Source: an uncultured Methylococcales bacterium (GTDB lineage: Bacteria; Pseudomonadota; Gammaproteobacteria; Methylococcales; Methylomonadaceae). From it: a stretch of 64,000 nucleotides of DNA. Below are positions 26,292 to 35,241 of the stretch, piece by piece. Location of the stretch: contig CAIUVX010000094.1 of assembly GCA_903902705.1 (NCBI GenBank), forward strand, positions 29,284 to 93,283, given 5' to 3'. A model generated the notes under the pieces. It saw only the letters and a list, made by a program, of their open reading frames with translations. It made no database searches and was not told the origin of the DNA. Each line of letters begins with the position of its first letter. Position 1 is the stretch's first letter. The translations under genes and the position numbers were made by a program.

Positions 26292-26825
26292 ATGCATCAG
26301 CAACTTATCTTAGATAAAATCACAAGTATTTTAACGGCTACCGATGATTCTTATGATGAAAAGCTAGTTGAAATGCTTGATAAAGCCAAGCGTATTTTTA
26401 TCGCAGGTGCTGGGCGTTCCAAGTTAGTTGGCAACTTTTTTGCTATGCGATTAGTACATGGCGGTTACGATGTCAGCGTAGTTGGCGAAATTGTAACGCC
26501 GAGTATTAAAGCAGGTGATTTATTGATCATTATCTCAGGTTCTGGAGAAACTGAGCAATTGATAGCGTTCACTAAAAATGCTAAAAAAATCGGTGCTAAC
26601 ATCGTGTTAATCTCTGCGAAAGCCAGTTCAACTATTGGTGATATGGCCGATGGTGTTTTCCAAATTGGACAACAAGAACTGTATGGTAAAGTTGTGGGAA
26701 TGCCGATGGGGACTGTGTTTGAACTGTCCACGCTGTGCTTTTTGGAAGCCTTAATCTCACACATAATATGGGAAAAAGGAATTCCTGAAGAAATAATGAG
26801 AGAAAGACACGCTAACTTAGAGTAA
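26292..26825 (+). CDS. phi: 6-phospho-3-hexuloisomerase
   Basis: 177 residues. It isomerises hexulose 6-phosphate to fructose 6-phosphate. It is a SIS-domain protein: RIFIAGAGRSKLVGNFFAMR, VVGEIVTPSIKAGDLLIIIS, GSGETEQLIAF and the C-terminal PMGTVFELSTLCFLEA, with the usual EEIMRERHANLE tail. A GAGG site lies before the ATG. It shares an operon with hps, and a hairpin follows the stop. Confidence 0.97.
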   Translation: MHQQLILDKITSILTATDDSYDEKLVEMLDKAKRIFIAGAGRSKLVGNFFAMRLVHGGYDVSVVGEIVTPSIKAGDLLIIISGSGETEQLIAFTKNAKKIGANIVLISAKASSTIGDMADGVFQIGQQELYGKVVGMPMGTVFELSTLCFLEALISHIIWEKGIPEEIMRERHANLE

Positions 26826-26836
26826 CACTTTAGGGG

Positions 26837-26860
26837 CGAGTGGTGATAGCCACTCGTTCT
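26837..26860 (+). terminator. Hairpin between phi and tkt (weak terminator or attenuator)
   Basis: CGAGTGG and CCACTCG form a 7-bp stem with a 6-nt loop, followed by TTCTCT rather than a T-run. It could partly end the hps-phi message or protect its 3' end, which would give more Hps-Phi than transketolase. Confidence 0.5.
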
Positions 26861-26956
26861 CTAGCTTTGTTTATAATATCAAAGAACAACTGTGACCAAA
26901 TCGATAAAATTGATGAGAGTCACTCACTAGAATTTACTAATCAGTAGGAGAAAAAT

Positions 26957-28951
26957 ATGACTTTGCGCCGAGAACTAGCGAACGCCATACGCGCTTTAAG
27001 CATGGATGCAGTACAGAAAGCAAACTCAGGACACCCAGGCGCGCCTATGGGTATGGCGGACATCGCCGAAGTCCTGTGGAACGACTACATGAGACACAAC
27101 CCAACTAACCCAAAATGGTCAAATCGTGATCGGTTTGTGTTGTCCAATGGTCATGGTTCAATGTTGATTTATTCATTATTGCACCTGACAGGTTATGATC
27201 TTTCTATCGAAGATTTAAAACAATTTCGCCAACTGCATTCCAGAACCGCTGGGCATCCTGAATACGGTTACGCACCTGGTGTAGAAACGACTACAGGACC
27301 TTTAGGTCAAGGCATTACCAATGCAGTCGGCATGGCAATCGCTGAAAAAGCATTAGCTGCGCAATTCAACAGAGATGGACATAAAATTGTTGATCATCAC
27401 ACCTATGTATTCTTAGGTGATGGTTGCTTAATGGAAGGTATCTCTCATGAAGCCTGTTCATTAGCTGGCACATTAGGACTAGGAAATCTGGTTGCATTCT
27501 GGGATGACAACGGTATTTCTATTGATGGTCACGTTGACGGCTGGTTTACTGATAATACCCCGCAACGATTTGAAGCCTATGGCTGGCACGTTATTGCTGA
27601 CGTTGATGGTCATGATCCTGTTGCCATCTCTAAAGCTGTAAAAATGGCGAAAGCCATGACTGATCAGCCTACTATGATTTGCTGCAAAACTACTATTGGT
27701 TTTGGTTCACCGAACAAAGCAGGCTCTCATGCTTGTCATGGTGCGGCTTTAGGTCAAGACGAAATTAACTTAACTAAAGCGGCATTAGGCTGGGATCACG
27801 AAGCGTTCATCGTTCCAGAAAATGTATATGCAGGTTGGGATGCTAAAGCAAAAGGTGCTAAAGCAGAAGCAGAATGGAATGAAAAATTCGCAGCTTATCA
27901 AGCAGCACATCCTGAATTAGCGGCTGAATACGAACGTCGTATGGCGGGTGATTTGCCTGCAACATGGGCAGCCGATGCTGACGCATTTGTAGCAGCAGTC
28001 AATGCAGAAGCAAAAACCACTGCAACTCGCTTGTCATCATTAGCAGCTATTGAAGGGTTCGCGAACTTACTACCAGAAATTTTTGGTGGTTCTGCTGACT
28101 TAGGTTGTTCTAATATGACCGAGTGGAAAGGTTATAAGCCAATGCGTGCTGATAAACCTGATGCCAACTACATCAATTATGGTGTGCGTGAATTTGGTAT
28201 GTCTGCCATCATGAACGGCTTGGCTCTGCATGGCGGTGTAATTCCATTTGGTGCAACTTTCTTGATGTTCTCAGAGTATGCGCGTAATGCGTTACGCATG
28301 GCATCATTGATGAAAATTCGTTCAATTTTCGTTTATACCCATGATTCTATCGGTCTAGGCGAAGATGGTCCAACTCATCAACCTGTTGAGCAAACGGCTA
28401 CCTTGCGTTTAATTCCAGGTATGCAAGTGTGGAGACCCTGTGATGCGGTAGAAACAACTGTTTCTTGGAAAGCAGCGATTGAACGTCAAGACGGTCCTTC
28501 TGTGTTAGTTTTCTCACGTCAAAATCTGCCACATGTACCACGCACAGAAGCGCAAATTGCAGCGATTTATCGTGGTGGCTATGTGTTGAAAGACACTGAT
28601 GGTCAAGCTGATGCGATTATCATTGCGACAGGTTCTGAAGTTGAATTGGCATTAAAAGCAGCAGATGAACTCGCGGCAAAAGGCAAAAAAATCCGTGTTG
28701 TTTCTATGCCTTCTACCAATATTTTTGATGCACAAGATGCAGCTTACCGCGAATCTGTATTGCCAGCGGCTGTCACACAGCGTGTAGCAGTAGAAGCAGG
28801 TGTAACTGATCTGTGGTGGAAATATGTTGGCACCAACGGCAAAATCGTAGGTCTTGATCGTTTTGGCGAATCAGCACCTGCACCCGCACTGTTCAAAGAG
28901 TTCGGCTTCACCGTTGAGAATGTAGTCAAAAACGTAGAAGCGGTACTTTAA
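26957..28951 (+). CDS. tkt: Transketolase
   Basis: 664 residues, full length. A thiamine diphosphate enzyme moving two-carbon units, needed here to regenerate ribulose 5-phosphate. Motifs: [53 protein letters not shown], the ThDP site [13 protein letters not shown], the pyrimidine domain [17 protein letters not shown] and the signature [21 protein letters not shown] precedes the ATG. It follows hps-phi on the same strand. Confidence 0.97.
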   Translation: MTLRRELANAIRALSMDAVQKANSGHPGAPMGMADIAEVLWNDYMRHNPTNPKWSNRDRFVLSNGHGSMLIYSLLHLTGYDLSIEDLKQFRQLHSRTAGHPEYGYAPGVETTTGPLGQGITNAVGMAIAEKALAAQFNRDGHKIVDHHTYVFLGDGCLMEGISHEACSLAGTLGLGNLVAFWDDNGISIDGHVDGWFTDNTPQRFEAYGWHVIADVDGHDPVAISKAVKMAKAMTDQPTMICCKTTIGFGSPNKAGSHACHGAALGQDEINLTKAALGWDHEAFIVPENVYAGWDAKAKGAKAEAEWNEKFAAYQAAHPELAAEYERRMAGDLPATWAADADAFVAAVNAEAKTTATRLSSLAAIEGFANLLPEIFGGSADLGCSNMTEWKGYKPMRADKPDANYINYGVREFGMSAIMNGLALHGGVIPFGATFLMFSEYARNALRMASLMKIRSIFVYTHDSIGLGEDGPTHQPVEQTATLRLIPGMQVWRPCDAVETTVSWKAAIERQDGPSVLVFSRQNLPHVPRTEAQIAAIYRGGYVLKDTDGQADAIIIATGSEVELALKAADELAAKGKKIRVVSMPSTNIFDAQDAAYRESVLPAAVTQRVAVEAGVTDLWWKYVGTNGKIVGLDRFGESAPAPALFKEFGFTVENVVKNVEAVL

Positions 28952-28976
28952 TTCTAAAACGATAATAAACTTGGAA

Positions 28977-29036
28977 CGAGACACCTCTAAACTTTAGATG
29001 CGGCTGTCGCTAGCCGACATCCTGTCGGGGGTCTCG
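28977..29036 (+). promoter_or_regulatory. Folded leader-like element between tkt and the repeat-protein genes
   Basis: CGAGAC (28977-28982) pairs with GTCTCG (29031-29036). Inside lie three small hairpins: TCTAA/TTAGA (28986-28998), GGCT/AGCC (29002-29015) and GACA/TGTC (29016-29026). The result is a compact multi-branched fold ending 30 bp before the GTG start. It may be an RNA leader or a mobile palindromic repeat sharing the GGAACGAGAC word with 10961-10991. Confidence 0.4.
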
Positions 29037-29066
29037 AACCACTTCTTCCGACTCATAGGTGAACGC

Positions 29067-29777
29067 GTGAACAAGAATAATTTGACGAAAGGTCTATTTA
29101 CAGCGTTGCTGCTAGTCAGCAGCGTGGTAAGTGCAGACGAAAAATACCCAGCAGCAGACTTCCAGCCTTCGGTTGTTTATCAAAGCGATGCCGTTAAAAA
29201 TGGCTCATCAACTCAAACAGCAGTTAAAGCGGCAGCACCAGTGACTGCTCAGGCAAGTCACGAAGTAGATTCAAAATATCCAGCAGCTGATTTCCAGCCT
29301 AAGGTTCTTTATACTGATGATAAGTATCAGCACAATAAAGCATTGCCAGCAAGTGCATCTAAAAATGTAAGCGTCTCTTCCGTCACAGAAGAAGCTACAG
29401 TTGAAAGCACAGTCAGTGTTGAGAAAAAGAAAGAAGACTCCAGTGTGACTTACTTACTTGGTTTAGTTGGTTTAGGCGCGGTAGGTTTTTTCTTATTCAG
29501 AAAACAAACAACTCCTGCACCTACTAAAGCTAAAACAGCCAGTATTGCTCCTGCAAGTAGCAAAACTGCTGCAACAACAGGTGTTGGTAAATATATCAAC
29601 AAAGTGTCTGGCACAGGCGTTTCTCGCTATGTAGATCAACAAGTTAAAACTGAAAAATCAGCCACTGGTGTTGCTAAATATGTTGCACAACAAACATTAG
29701 CTGAGAAAGCAAGAGCCGCAGAAGAAGCAGAAAAAAAAGCGACAGGCGTTGAAAAATATATGCGTAATCGGGGGTAA
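29067..29777 (+). CDS. Membrane-anchored GVxKY-repeat protein in the RuMP block
   Basis: 236 residues, no known family. The GTG at 29067 was chosen because AGGTGA lies just upstream and a signal peptide (residues 1-23, LLLVSSVVSA) follows at once. The next part holds two copies of KYPAADFQP (26-34 and 70-78). One membrane helix follows (about 128-144), then basic residues and a C-terminal tail with four GV-Y motifs (TGVGKYI, TGVSRYV, TGVAKYV, TGVEKYM). By the signal peptide and helix, the first part should face the periplasm and the repeats the cytosol. The next gene starts 3 bp later and carries the same motif. The link to RuMP enzymes is positional. Confidence 0.8.
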   Translation: MNKNNLTKGLFTALLLVSSVVSADEKYPAADFQPSVVYQSDAVKNGSSTQTAVKAAAPVTAQASHEVDSKYPAADFQPKVLYTDDKYQHNKALPASASKNVSVSSVTEEATVESTVSVEKKKEDSSVTYLLGLVGLGAVGFFLFRKQTTPAPTKAKTASIAPASSKTAATTGVGKYINKVSGTGVSRYVDQQVKTEKSATGVAKYVAQQTLAEKARAAEEAEKKATGVEKYMRNRG

Positions 29778-29780
29778 ACA

Positions 29781-30731
29781 ATGAGCCAGAATTCCTTGAA
29801 CAGTTCATTTTTATCTGCTGTTGCAGCGTTTTTTTCGTTTGGAACTGAAGCAAAATCTCAAACAGAGAGTATGTATCGCGTTTGTGCGGGTGACCCCGAC
29901 GGACTTAGTGGCGTAGAAAAATATCTGCAAAGCCAAGAAGCGTTGTTAGCAAGACAAAAGGCTGAGCAATTGGAAAAACTGGCAGCCCAAGCCGCAGCTA
30001 TTGCAGCTCAAGCATCAGCTAGTGGTGTTGCGAAGTATCTTGCAGAGCAACCAACGCTGACCAGCGTGGAGCGTTACGCACTTAGACAAGCGATTGCTGA
30101 CAAACAAGCACAGAAAGATAACCCAGCAACTAGCGTGGGTGGAGTAACAGGTGTTGATAAGTACTTGAAAGGGTTGAAATCAGCACCTGTATTAAGTGGC
30201 GTTGAAAAATACTTAAGACATCAAGACAGCTTACCCCAACCTAGTAAAGTTGCTAAATACATGGCAAAACAAGCTCTGATGGCTAAGCAAGGTAAATCAG
30301 GATCAGCGATTGTCCAGATTGAAGCAACAGGTGTCGCTAGATACTTACAGCATCAAGCCAGTTTACCGCAGCCAACTAAAGTTGCCAGATATATGGCAAA
30401 GCAATCTGCTTTAGCGGCATTGCAAGTTAAGTCTATAGTTGTTGAAGTGCAACCAACGGGTGTTGCCAAATATTTACAGCATCAAGACAGTCTACCGCAG
30501 CCAAGTCGAGTCGCTAAATATATGGCAAGACAGGCTTTATTAGATGCGCAACAGGCAAAGCCAATCTCTGTGAAACGTAGTGACACAGGTGTTGATAAAT
30601 ATGTGAAACATCAAGACGAGTTACCACAACCTAGTCGCGTAGCCAAGTATTTAGCAAGACAGGCATTAGCAGAACAACAAAAAGTAGACGCTGAGACTAG
30701 CGTTGAAAGATATATGCGTCATCAAGGTTGA
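29781..30731 (+). CDS. Soluble GVxKY-repeat protein in the RuMP block
   Basis: 316 residues, no known family. About thirteen motifs of the form [ST]xV-x-[KR]Y-xxxQ run through the protein. From residue 139 to 298 they form four tandem units of 43-44 residues, each with a TGVxKYLxHQ motif, the linker SLPQP and an SxVAKYMAKQAL motif. The rest is rich in A, Q and K and should be helical or disordered. No clear signal peptide or membrane helix is present, though residues 9-20 are hydrophobic. It starts 3 bp after its membrane-anchored partner and lies 94 bp before transaldolase. Regular short motifs suggest multivalent binding to a partner, which is inference. Confidence 0.8.
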   Translation: MSQNSLNSSFLSAVAAFFSFGTEAKSQTESMYRVCAGDPDGLSGVEKYLQSQEALLARQKAEQLEKLAAQAAAIAAQASASGVAKYLAEQPTLTSVERYALRQAIADKQAQKDNPATSVGGVTGVDKYLKGLKSAPVLSGVEKYLRHQDSLPQPSKVAKYMAKQALMAKQGKSGSAIVQIEATGVARYLQHQASLPQPTKVARYMAKQSALAALQVKSIVVEVQPTGVAKYLQHQDSLPQPSRVAKYMARQALLDAQQAKPISVKRSDTGVDKYVKHQDELPQPSRVAKYLARQALAEQQKVDAETSVERYMRHQG

Positions 30732-30825
30732 TGACGCAGTTACTTTTGTAGGTTTGTGAGTTGCTTCATGACGATTGTAGTTGCAATCCTATCAATTTTT
30801 TAAAATAACCATAAAGGTACCATTC

Positions 30826-31812
30826 ATGGCGCAAAACTTACTTGAACAACTGAAAGCAATGACTGTTGTTGTCGCTGACACAGGCGATATTGAAGCGATC
30901 GAAAAATTTACACCGCGTGATGCGACTACTAATCCATCACTGATTACCGCAGCATCACAAATGCCGCAATACCAAGCAATTGTTGACGATACCTTAAAAG
31001 CGGCGCGAGCAACTTTAGGCGCGGCGGCATCAGCTGCTGACGTAGTTTCTTTAGCTTTTGATCGTTTAGCTGTTTCTTTCGGCTTAAAAATTCTGGAAAT
31101 TATTCCAGGTCGTGTATCAACTGAAGTTGATGCAAGATTATCATTCGACACTGATGCAACTATTGCTAAAGGTCGTGATTTAATTGCTCAATACGAAGCG
31201 GCTGGCGTTGCTCGTGACCGTGTATTAATCAAAATTGCAGCAACGTGGGAAGGTATCCAAGCGGCAGCGGTTTTAGAAAAAGAAGGCATCCACTGCAACC
31301 TGACATTATTGTTCGGCTTGCACCAAGCGGTTGCTTGTGCTGAAAACGGCATCACATTGATTTCTCCTTTCGTTGGTCGTATTTTAGACTGGTACAAAAA
31401 AGACACAGGTCGTGATTCTTACGCCCCTGCTGAAGATCCAGGTGTAGTATCAGTCACCGAAATTTATAACTACTACAAAAAATTTGGTTACAACACCGAA
31501 GTAATGGGTGCTAGCTTCCGCAATGTTGGTGAGATCACCGAATTAGCAGGTAGTGATTTATTGACTATCGCACCTTCTTTGCTAGCTGAGTTACAAGCGA
31601 CTGAAGGTGAATTACCACGTCGTTTAGACCCAGCAAACGCTGCTACGCTAGAAATTGAAAAATTATCAATCGACAAAGCCACTTTTGATAGTATGCACGC
31701 GGTAAACCGTATGGCAACTGATAAATTAGCTGAAGGTATTGATGGTTTTTCTAAAGCATTGGTATCACTAGAAGAATTACTTGCTGATCGTTTAGCTAGC
31801 TTAGAAGCTTAA
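30826..31812 (+). CDS. tal: Transaldolase (type 1, TalB-like)
   Basis: 328 residues from the ATG at 30826 ([12 protein letters not shown]) after AAAGG; an upstream in-frame ATG at 30781 is unlikely. It moves a dihydroxyacetone unit between sugar phosphates in the regeneration arm of the RuMP cycle. Motifs: [17 protein letters not shown], the Schiff-base lysine in [30 protein letters not shown] and [14 protein letters not shown] strong hairpin follows the stop. Confidence 0.96.
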   Translation: MAQNLLEQLKAMTVVVADTGDIEAIEKFTPRDATTNPSLITAASQMPQYQAIVDDTLKAARATLGAAASAADVVSLAFDRLAVSFGLKILEIIPGRVSTEVDARLSFDTDATIAKGRDLIAQYEAAGVARDRVLIKIAATWEGIQAAAVLEKEGIHCNLTLLFGLHQAVACAENGITLISPFVGRILDWYKKDTGRDSYAPAEDPGVVSVTEIYNYYKKFGYNTEVMGASFRNVGEITELAGSDLLTIAPSLLAELQATEGELPRRLDPANAATLEIEKLSIDKATFDSMHAVNRMATDKLAEGIDGFSKALVSLEELLADRLASLEA

Positions 31813-31824
31813 GTTATTAATGAT

Positions 31825-31876
31825 AGCCTCTAGGCTATAGATACTTCGGTATCGATAGTCTGGAGGCTTTCGCTTT
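31825..31876 (+). terminator. Hairpin terminator after transaldolase with UUCG tetraloop
   Basis: AGCCTC and GAGGCT form the outer stem. GATAC-TTCG-GTATC forms the inner stem closed by a C(UUCG)G tetraloop. TTTCGCTTTT follows. It separates tal from fba, whose start is 29 bp beyond, so fba may be read through at reduced level. Confidence 0.7.
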
Positions 31877-31905
31877 TGTAATAGATAGAAACAGGATTAC
31901 TCTCC

Positions 31906-32985
31906 ATGTCACAAAAAATTTCAGATGTCGTTAAAGCGGGTGTTGTTACTGGCGAAGACGTAAAAAAACTCTTTGCTATTTGCAAAGCCAACCAATTTGC
32001 TTTACCTGCGGTTAATGTTATTAACACTGATTCGATTAACGCAGTATTAGAAGCAGCAGCAAAAGTTAAATCAGCAGTTGTTATTCAGTTCTCTAATGGC
32101 GGTGCTGCTTTTTTCTCAGGCAAAGGTTTAAAACTGGAAGGTCAACAAAACGCAATTTTGGGGGCAATTTCTGGGGCGCAACACGTTCATTTAATGGCAG
32201 AACATTATGGCGTACCTGTCATAGTACACACTGACCATGCAGCAAAAAAATTATTGCCTTGGATTGATGGCTTGTTAGATGCAGGTGAAAAACATTTTGC
32301 GGCTACTGGCAAACCTTTATTCAGTTCACATATGCTGGATTTATCAGAAGAAAGTCTGCAAGAAAACATTGAAATCTGCGCCAGCTATTTAGAACGTATG
32401 TCAAAAATGGGCATGACCTTAGAAATTGAATTAGGTTGCACAGGCGGCGAAGAAGATGGTGTCGATAACAGCGGCATGGACCATTCAGCACTGTACACTC
32501 AACCTGAAGACGTGGCTTATGCTTATGAAGTCTTGAGTAAAATCAGTGACCGTTTCACCATAGCGGCTTCTTTCGGTAATGTACACGGTGTGTATTCACC
32601 TGGTAATGTCAAATTGACACCAACCATTTTGGCAAATTCACAAAAATTCGTTTCTGAAAAATTCGGCGTAGCACACAACACTTTAGACTTCGTATTCCAC
32701 GGTGGTTCAGGTTCTACACCCGAAGAAATCAAAGAATCTATCAGCTATGGCGTGGTGAAAATGAACATTGATACTGATACCCAATGGGCGACTTGGGAAG
32801 GTATCATGAATTTTTACAAGAAAAATGAAGGCTATTTGCAAGGTCAAATCGGCAACCCAGACGGTGCAGATAAACCTAACAAAAAATACTATGACCCTCG
32901 CGTTTGGCAACGTGAAGGCGAAGTCGGTATGGTGAATCGCTTGGTGCAAGCTTTCCAAGATTTAAACGCAGTTAATTCGCTATAA
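31906..32985 (+). CDS. fba: Fructose-bisphosphate aldolase, class II (FbaA type)
   Basis: 359 residues, the length of class IIA enzymes. A zinc-dependent aldolase cleaving fructose 1,6-bisphosphate and, in methylotrophs, also handling sedoheptulose bisphosphate. Metal and substrate residues are in VIVHTDHAAKKLLPW, EIELGCTGGEEDGVDNS, FGNVHGVYSPGNVKL and VFHGGSGSTPEEI. It ends the RuMP block; a strong terminator follows. Confidence 0.97.
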   Translation: MSQKISDVVKAGVVTGEDVKKLFAICKANQFALPAVNVINTDSINAVLEAAAKVKSAVVIQFSNGGAAFFSGKGLKLEGQQNAILGAISGAQHVHLMAEHYGVPVIVHTDHAAKKLLPWIDGLLDAGEKHFAATGKPLFSSHMLDLSEESLQENIEICASYLERMSKMGMTLEIELGCTGGEEDGVDNSGMDHSALYTQPEDVAYAYEVLSKISDRFTIAASFGNVHGVYSPGNVKLTPTILANSQKFVSEKFGVAHNTLDFVFHGGSGSTPEEIKESISYGVVKMNIDTDTQWATWEGIMNFYKKNEGYLQGQIGNPDGADKPNKKYYDPRVWQREGEVGMVNRLVQAFQDLNAVNSL

Positions 32986-33000
32986 GCGAATAATCTGATA

Positions 33001-33031
33001 AAAAGCCGATGTTTATACATCGGCTTTTTTG
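33001..33031 (+). terminator. Rho-independent terminator of fba
   Basis: AAAAGCCGATG and CATCGGCTTTT form an 11-bp stem with the loop TTTATA, followed by TT. It is a classic terminator closing the RuMP block. Confidence 0.92.
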
Positions 33032-33082
33032 TTTATAGCCAACACTAAAAATTTAATCCACAATCCATAACAAGGAGCTATT

Positions 33083-33511
33083 ATGAAACGTCGTGACTTT
33101 ATTCGCTTAACTGCCGCAAGCGCGGGCGCGAGCCTTATTGTTCCTACTATCTCATGGGCTGAAGAAGCTAAACCTGTAAGCCCGTCACAGGATATTTATT
33201 ACACCAAAGAAGCCTCGGGTCGCTGGGCAGGAAAAGCAGCTACCCATGTTCCTGTGATTGAAGTGACCAAAGCCGAAGGCAGTGCGACGGTAAAAATTAC
33301 CACGCCTCATGAAATGAAAGGCTACGAGCATTACATCGTTAAGCACGTTTTGTTAGATAAAAACTATAAATTTCTTGATGAACATCTGTTCGATCCAACT
33401 AAAGAGACATTAGCCGTTTCAAGCTATACACTTAAAGACTACAGCGGTACAGTGTACGCACTCAGTACCTGTAATAAACATGATCTTTGGTTAAGTAGCG
33501 CGGAAGTATAA
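33083..33511 (+). CDS. Tat-exported superoxide reductase-like (neelaredoxin/desulfoferrodoxin family) protein
   Basis: 142 residues. A twin-arginine signal (MKRRDFIRLTAAS, ending SWAEEA) sends the folded protein to the periplasm. The mature part has the class II superoxide reductase iron-ligand pattern: THVPVIEVTK, TPHEMKGYEHYIVKHVLL and the C-terminal CNKHDLW (Cys and His). SOR reduces superoxide to peroxide at a His4-Cys iron site. The usual lysine of the EKHVP loop is not present (ATHVP here), so activity may differ. AAGGAG precedes the ATG. Confidence 0.85.
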   Translation: MKRRDFIRLTAASAGASLIVPTISWAEEAKPVSPSQDIYYTKEASGRWAGKAATHVPVIEVTKAEGSATVKITTPHEMKGYEHYIVKHVLLDKNYKFLDEHLFDPTKETLAVSSYTLKDYSGTVYALSTCNKHDLWLSSAEV

Positions 33512-33609
33512 CGACTCGTTTAACAGGAACAGGGACGTTTCATCATTACTCGTTTTCCTAATATCCATTAATATCCGCTATTTTCTTTTAACCTGTATGG
33601 GAAAATATT

Positions 33610-33969
33610 ATGAGTGCGAAAATCATCAGTCACACTGACGGCATTGTTACCCTCAAAATCACAGGATTATTTACCTATCCTGATCAACTCGTCTTCCAAA
33701 ATGCGTTAATCGATATGATTCCAGTGCAAAAAATAAGCGTTCTTACTATTTTTGAAGATTTTCAAGGTTGGAGCAACGACGATAGATGGGAAGATATATC
33801 GTTTCAGGAACAAAGCGATCCATATATCAAAAAAATGGCGTTAGTCGGTGAAGAAAAATGGCGAGAATTAGCACTCATGTCTGTTGGTGCAGGTTTTCGG
33901 GATTTTCCGATTGGGTATTTTCAACCCGCAGAGCTGGACAGGGCGAAAGATTGGTTGATGAAAGATTAA
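33610..33969 (+). CDS. SpoIIAA-like/STAS-fold protein
   Basis: 119 residues resembling the SpoIIAA-like family (DUF3478, STAS fold): GIVTLKITGLFTYPDQ, LTIFEDFQGWSNDDRWED, KMALVGEEKWRELAL and FFxxAELDRAKDWL in the form YFQPAELDRAKDWL. No signal peptide. The function is unknown; relatives are linked to membrane or lipid contexts. It lies 98 bp after the SOR-like gene and ends at a terminator. Confidence 0.8.
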   Translation: MSAKIISHTDGIVTLKITGLFTYPDQLVFQNALIDMIPVQKISVLTIFEDFQGWSNDDRWEDISFQEQSDPYIKKMALVGEEKWRELALMSVGAGFRDFPIGYFQPAELDRAKDWLMKD

Positions 33970-33986
33970 CTGATATATTGCCAGCG

Positions 33987-34010
33987 TCGGTGGTTTAACC
34001 ACCGATTTTT
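33987..34010 (+). terminator. Rho-independent terminator after the STAS-like gene
   Basis: TCGGTGGT and ACCACCGA form an 8-bp stem with a short loop (TTA), followed by TTTTT. It separates this gene from the convergent alanine dehydrogenase gene. Confidence 0.85.
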
Positions 34011-34046
34011 GCGGCTAAAATTAGTTCCCTAGATTGTTATTTTTCA

Positions 34047-35159
34047 TTAACTCGCTAATGCTTGCAAAGGCGCGGTATAAGGTAATGCGAAGGCATTCGC
34101 TACTGCTTCATAAGTGATTAAACCACGATGGGTATTAAGCCCCTGTTGTAAGGTTGTGTGCTTGCGTACTGCGTCTAAACCGTTATCAGCTAACAGTAAA
34201 GTGTATAACGCAGTTTCATTATTCAGCGCGAAAGTGCTAGTACGCGGTACTGCACCTGGCATATTGGCGACACAATAATGCACGATACCATCGATAGTGT
34301 AGGTGGGATTGCTGTGCGTGGTCGGGTGAGTGGTTTCTATACAACCGCCTTGATCGACAGCGACATCAACAATTACCGCGCCTTGTCGCATACTCGACAA
34401 CATATCTCGGGTAATTAAACACGGAGCGCGACCGCCTGTAATCAACACTGCGCCGATAACTAAATCAGCTTGAGCAATCGCTTCTTCGATGCTGTATTCA
34501 TTGCTACTGCGGGTTTGTAATTGCCCACGATAAATATCATCCAAGTATTTTAAGCGTTCATGACTGACATCTAACACGGTGACTTGGGCTCCTAAACCAA
34601 CAGCAATACGCGCTGCATTGGTGCCAACAATACCGCCGCCTAAAATGACTACATTAGCAGGGGCAACGCCTGGAACGCCGCTGATTAATACCCCACGTCC
34701 ACCATTATTTTTTTGTAGATAATTGGCACCGACTTGTGTTGCCATACGTCCTGCCACTTCGCTCATCGGTATCAACAAAGGCAGTTGCCCGTTGCTGGTT
34801 TGTACCGTTTCGTAAGCAATACCTGTTGTTCCCGCTGTTAATAACGCATCGGTCAAGGGCTGATTTGAGGCAAGATGCAGATAGGTAAATAGGATTAAAT
34901 CGTCACGCAAATAACCATATTCTGAGGCAATCGGCTCTTTGACTTTAACGACCAATTCGGCTGCCCACGCGTCTGTTGCAGATTCGACAATTTCCGCACC
35001 GCTTGCTTGATATTCGGCATCTGAAATTGAGCTACCAAGTCCCGCGCCGCTTTGTACACGGACAGTATGTCCGCGTCGCACTAAAGAGCTGACAACGCCT
35101 GCTGTCATACCAACACGACTTTCATTATCTTTAATTTCTTTGGGTAGTCCGATTAGCAT
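34047..35159 (-). CDS. ald: Alanine dehydrogenase
   Basis: 370 residues. It interconverts alanine and pyruvate plus ammonia with NAD; in methanotrophs it is a known route of ammonium assimilation. Motifs: IGLPKEIKDNESRVGMTAGV, the catalytic Lys/His region (VKVKEPIASEYGYL, FTYLHLASNQ), the Rossmann loop VVILGGGIVGTNAARIAVG and VDQGGCIETTHPTTHS. The length and both domains are complete. It stands alone on the minus strand, transcribed toward the terminator at 33987. Confidence 0.96.
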   Translation of the reverse strand: MLIGLPKEIKDNESRVGMTAGVVSSLVRRGHTVRVQSGAGLGSSISDAEYQASGAEIVESATDAWAAELVVKVKEPIASEYGYLRDDLILFTYLHLASNQPLTDALLTAGTTGIAYETVQTSNGQLPLLIPMSEVAGRMATQVGANYLQKNNGGRGVLISGVPGVAPANVVILGGGIVGTNAARIAVGLGAQVTVLDVSHERLKYLDDIYRGQLQTRSSNEYSIEEAIAQADLVIGAVLITGGRAPCLITRDMLSSMRQGAVIVDVAVDQGGCIETTHPTTHSNPTYTIDGIVHYCVANMPGAVPRTSTFALNNETALYTLLLADNGLDAVRKHTTLQQGLNTHRGLITYEAVANAFALPYTAPLQALAS

Positions 35160-35241
35160 AGTCTTTTACCTAATTTTTTAATTAACCTGAATTTGACATC
35201 AATTGTAGGGTGGACAAGCTTTTTGCGCACCATTTTACTTA

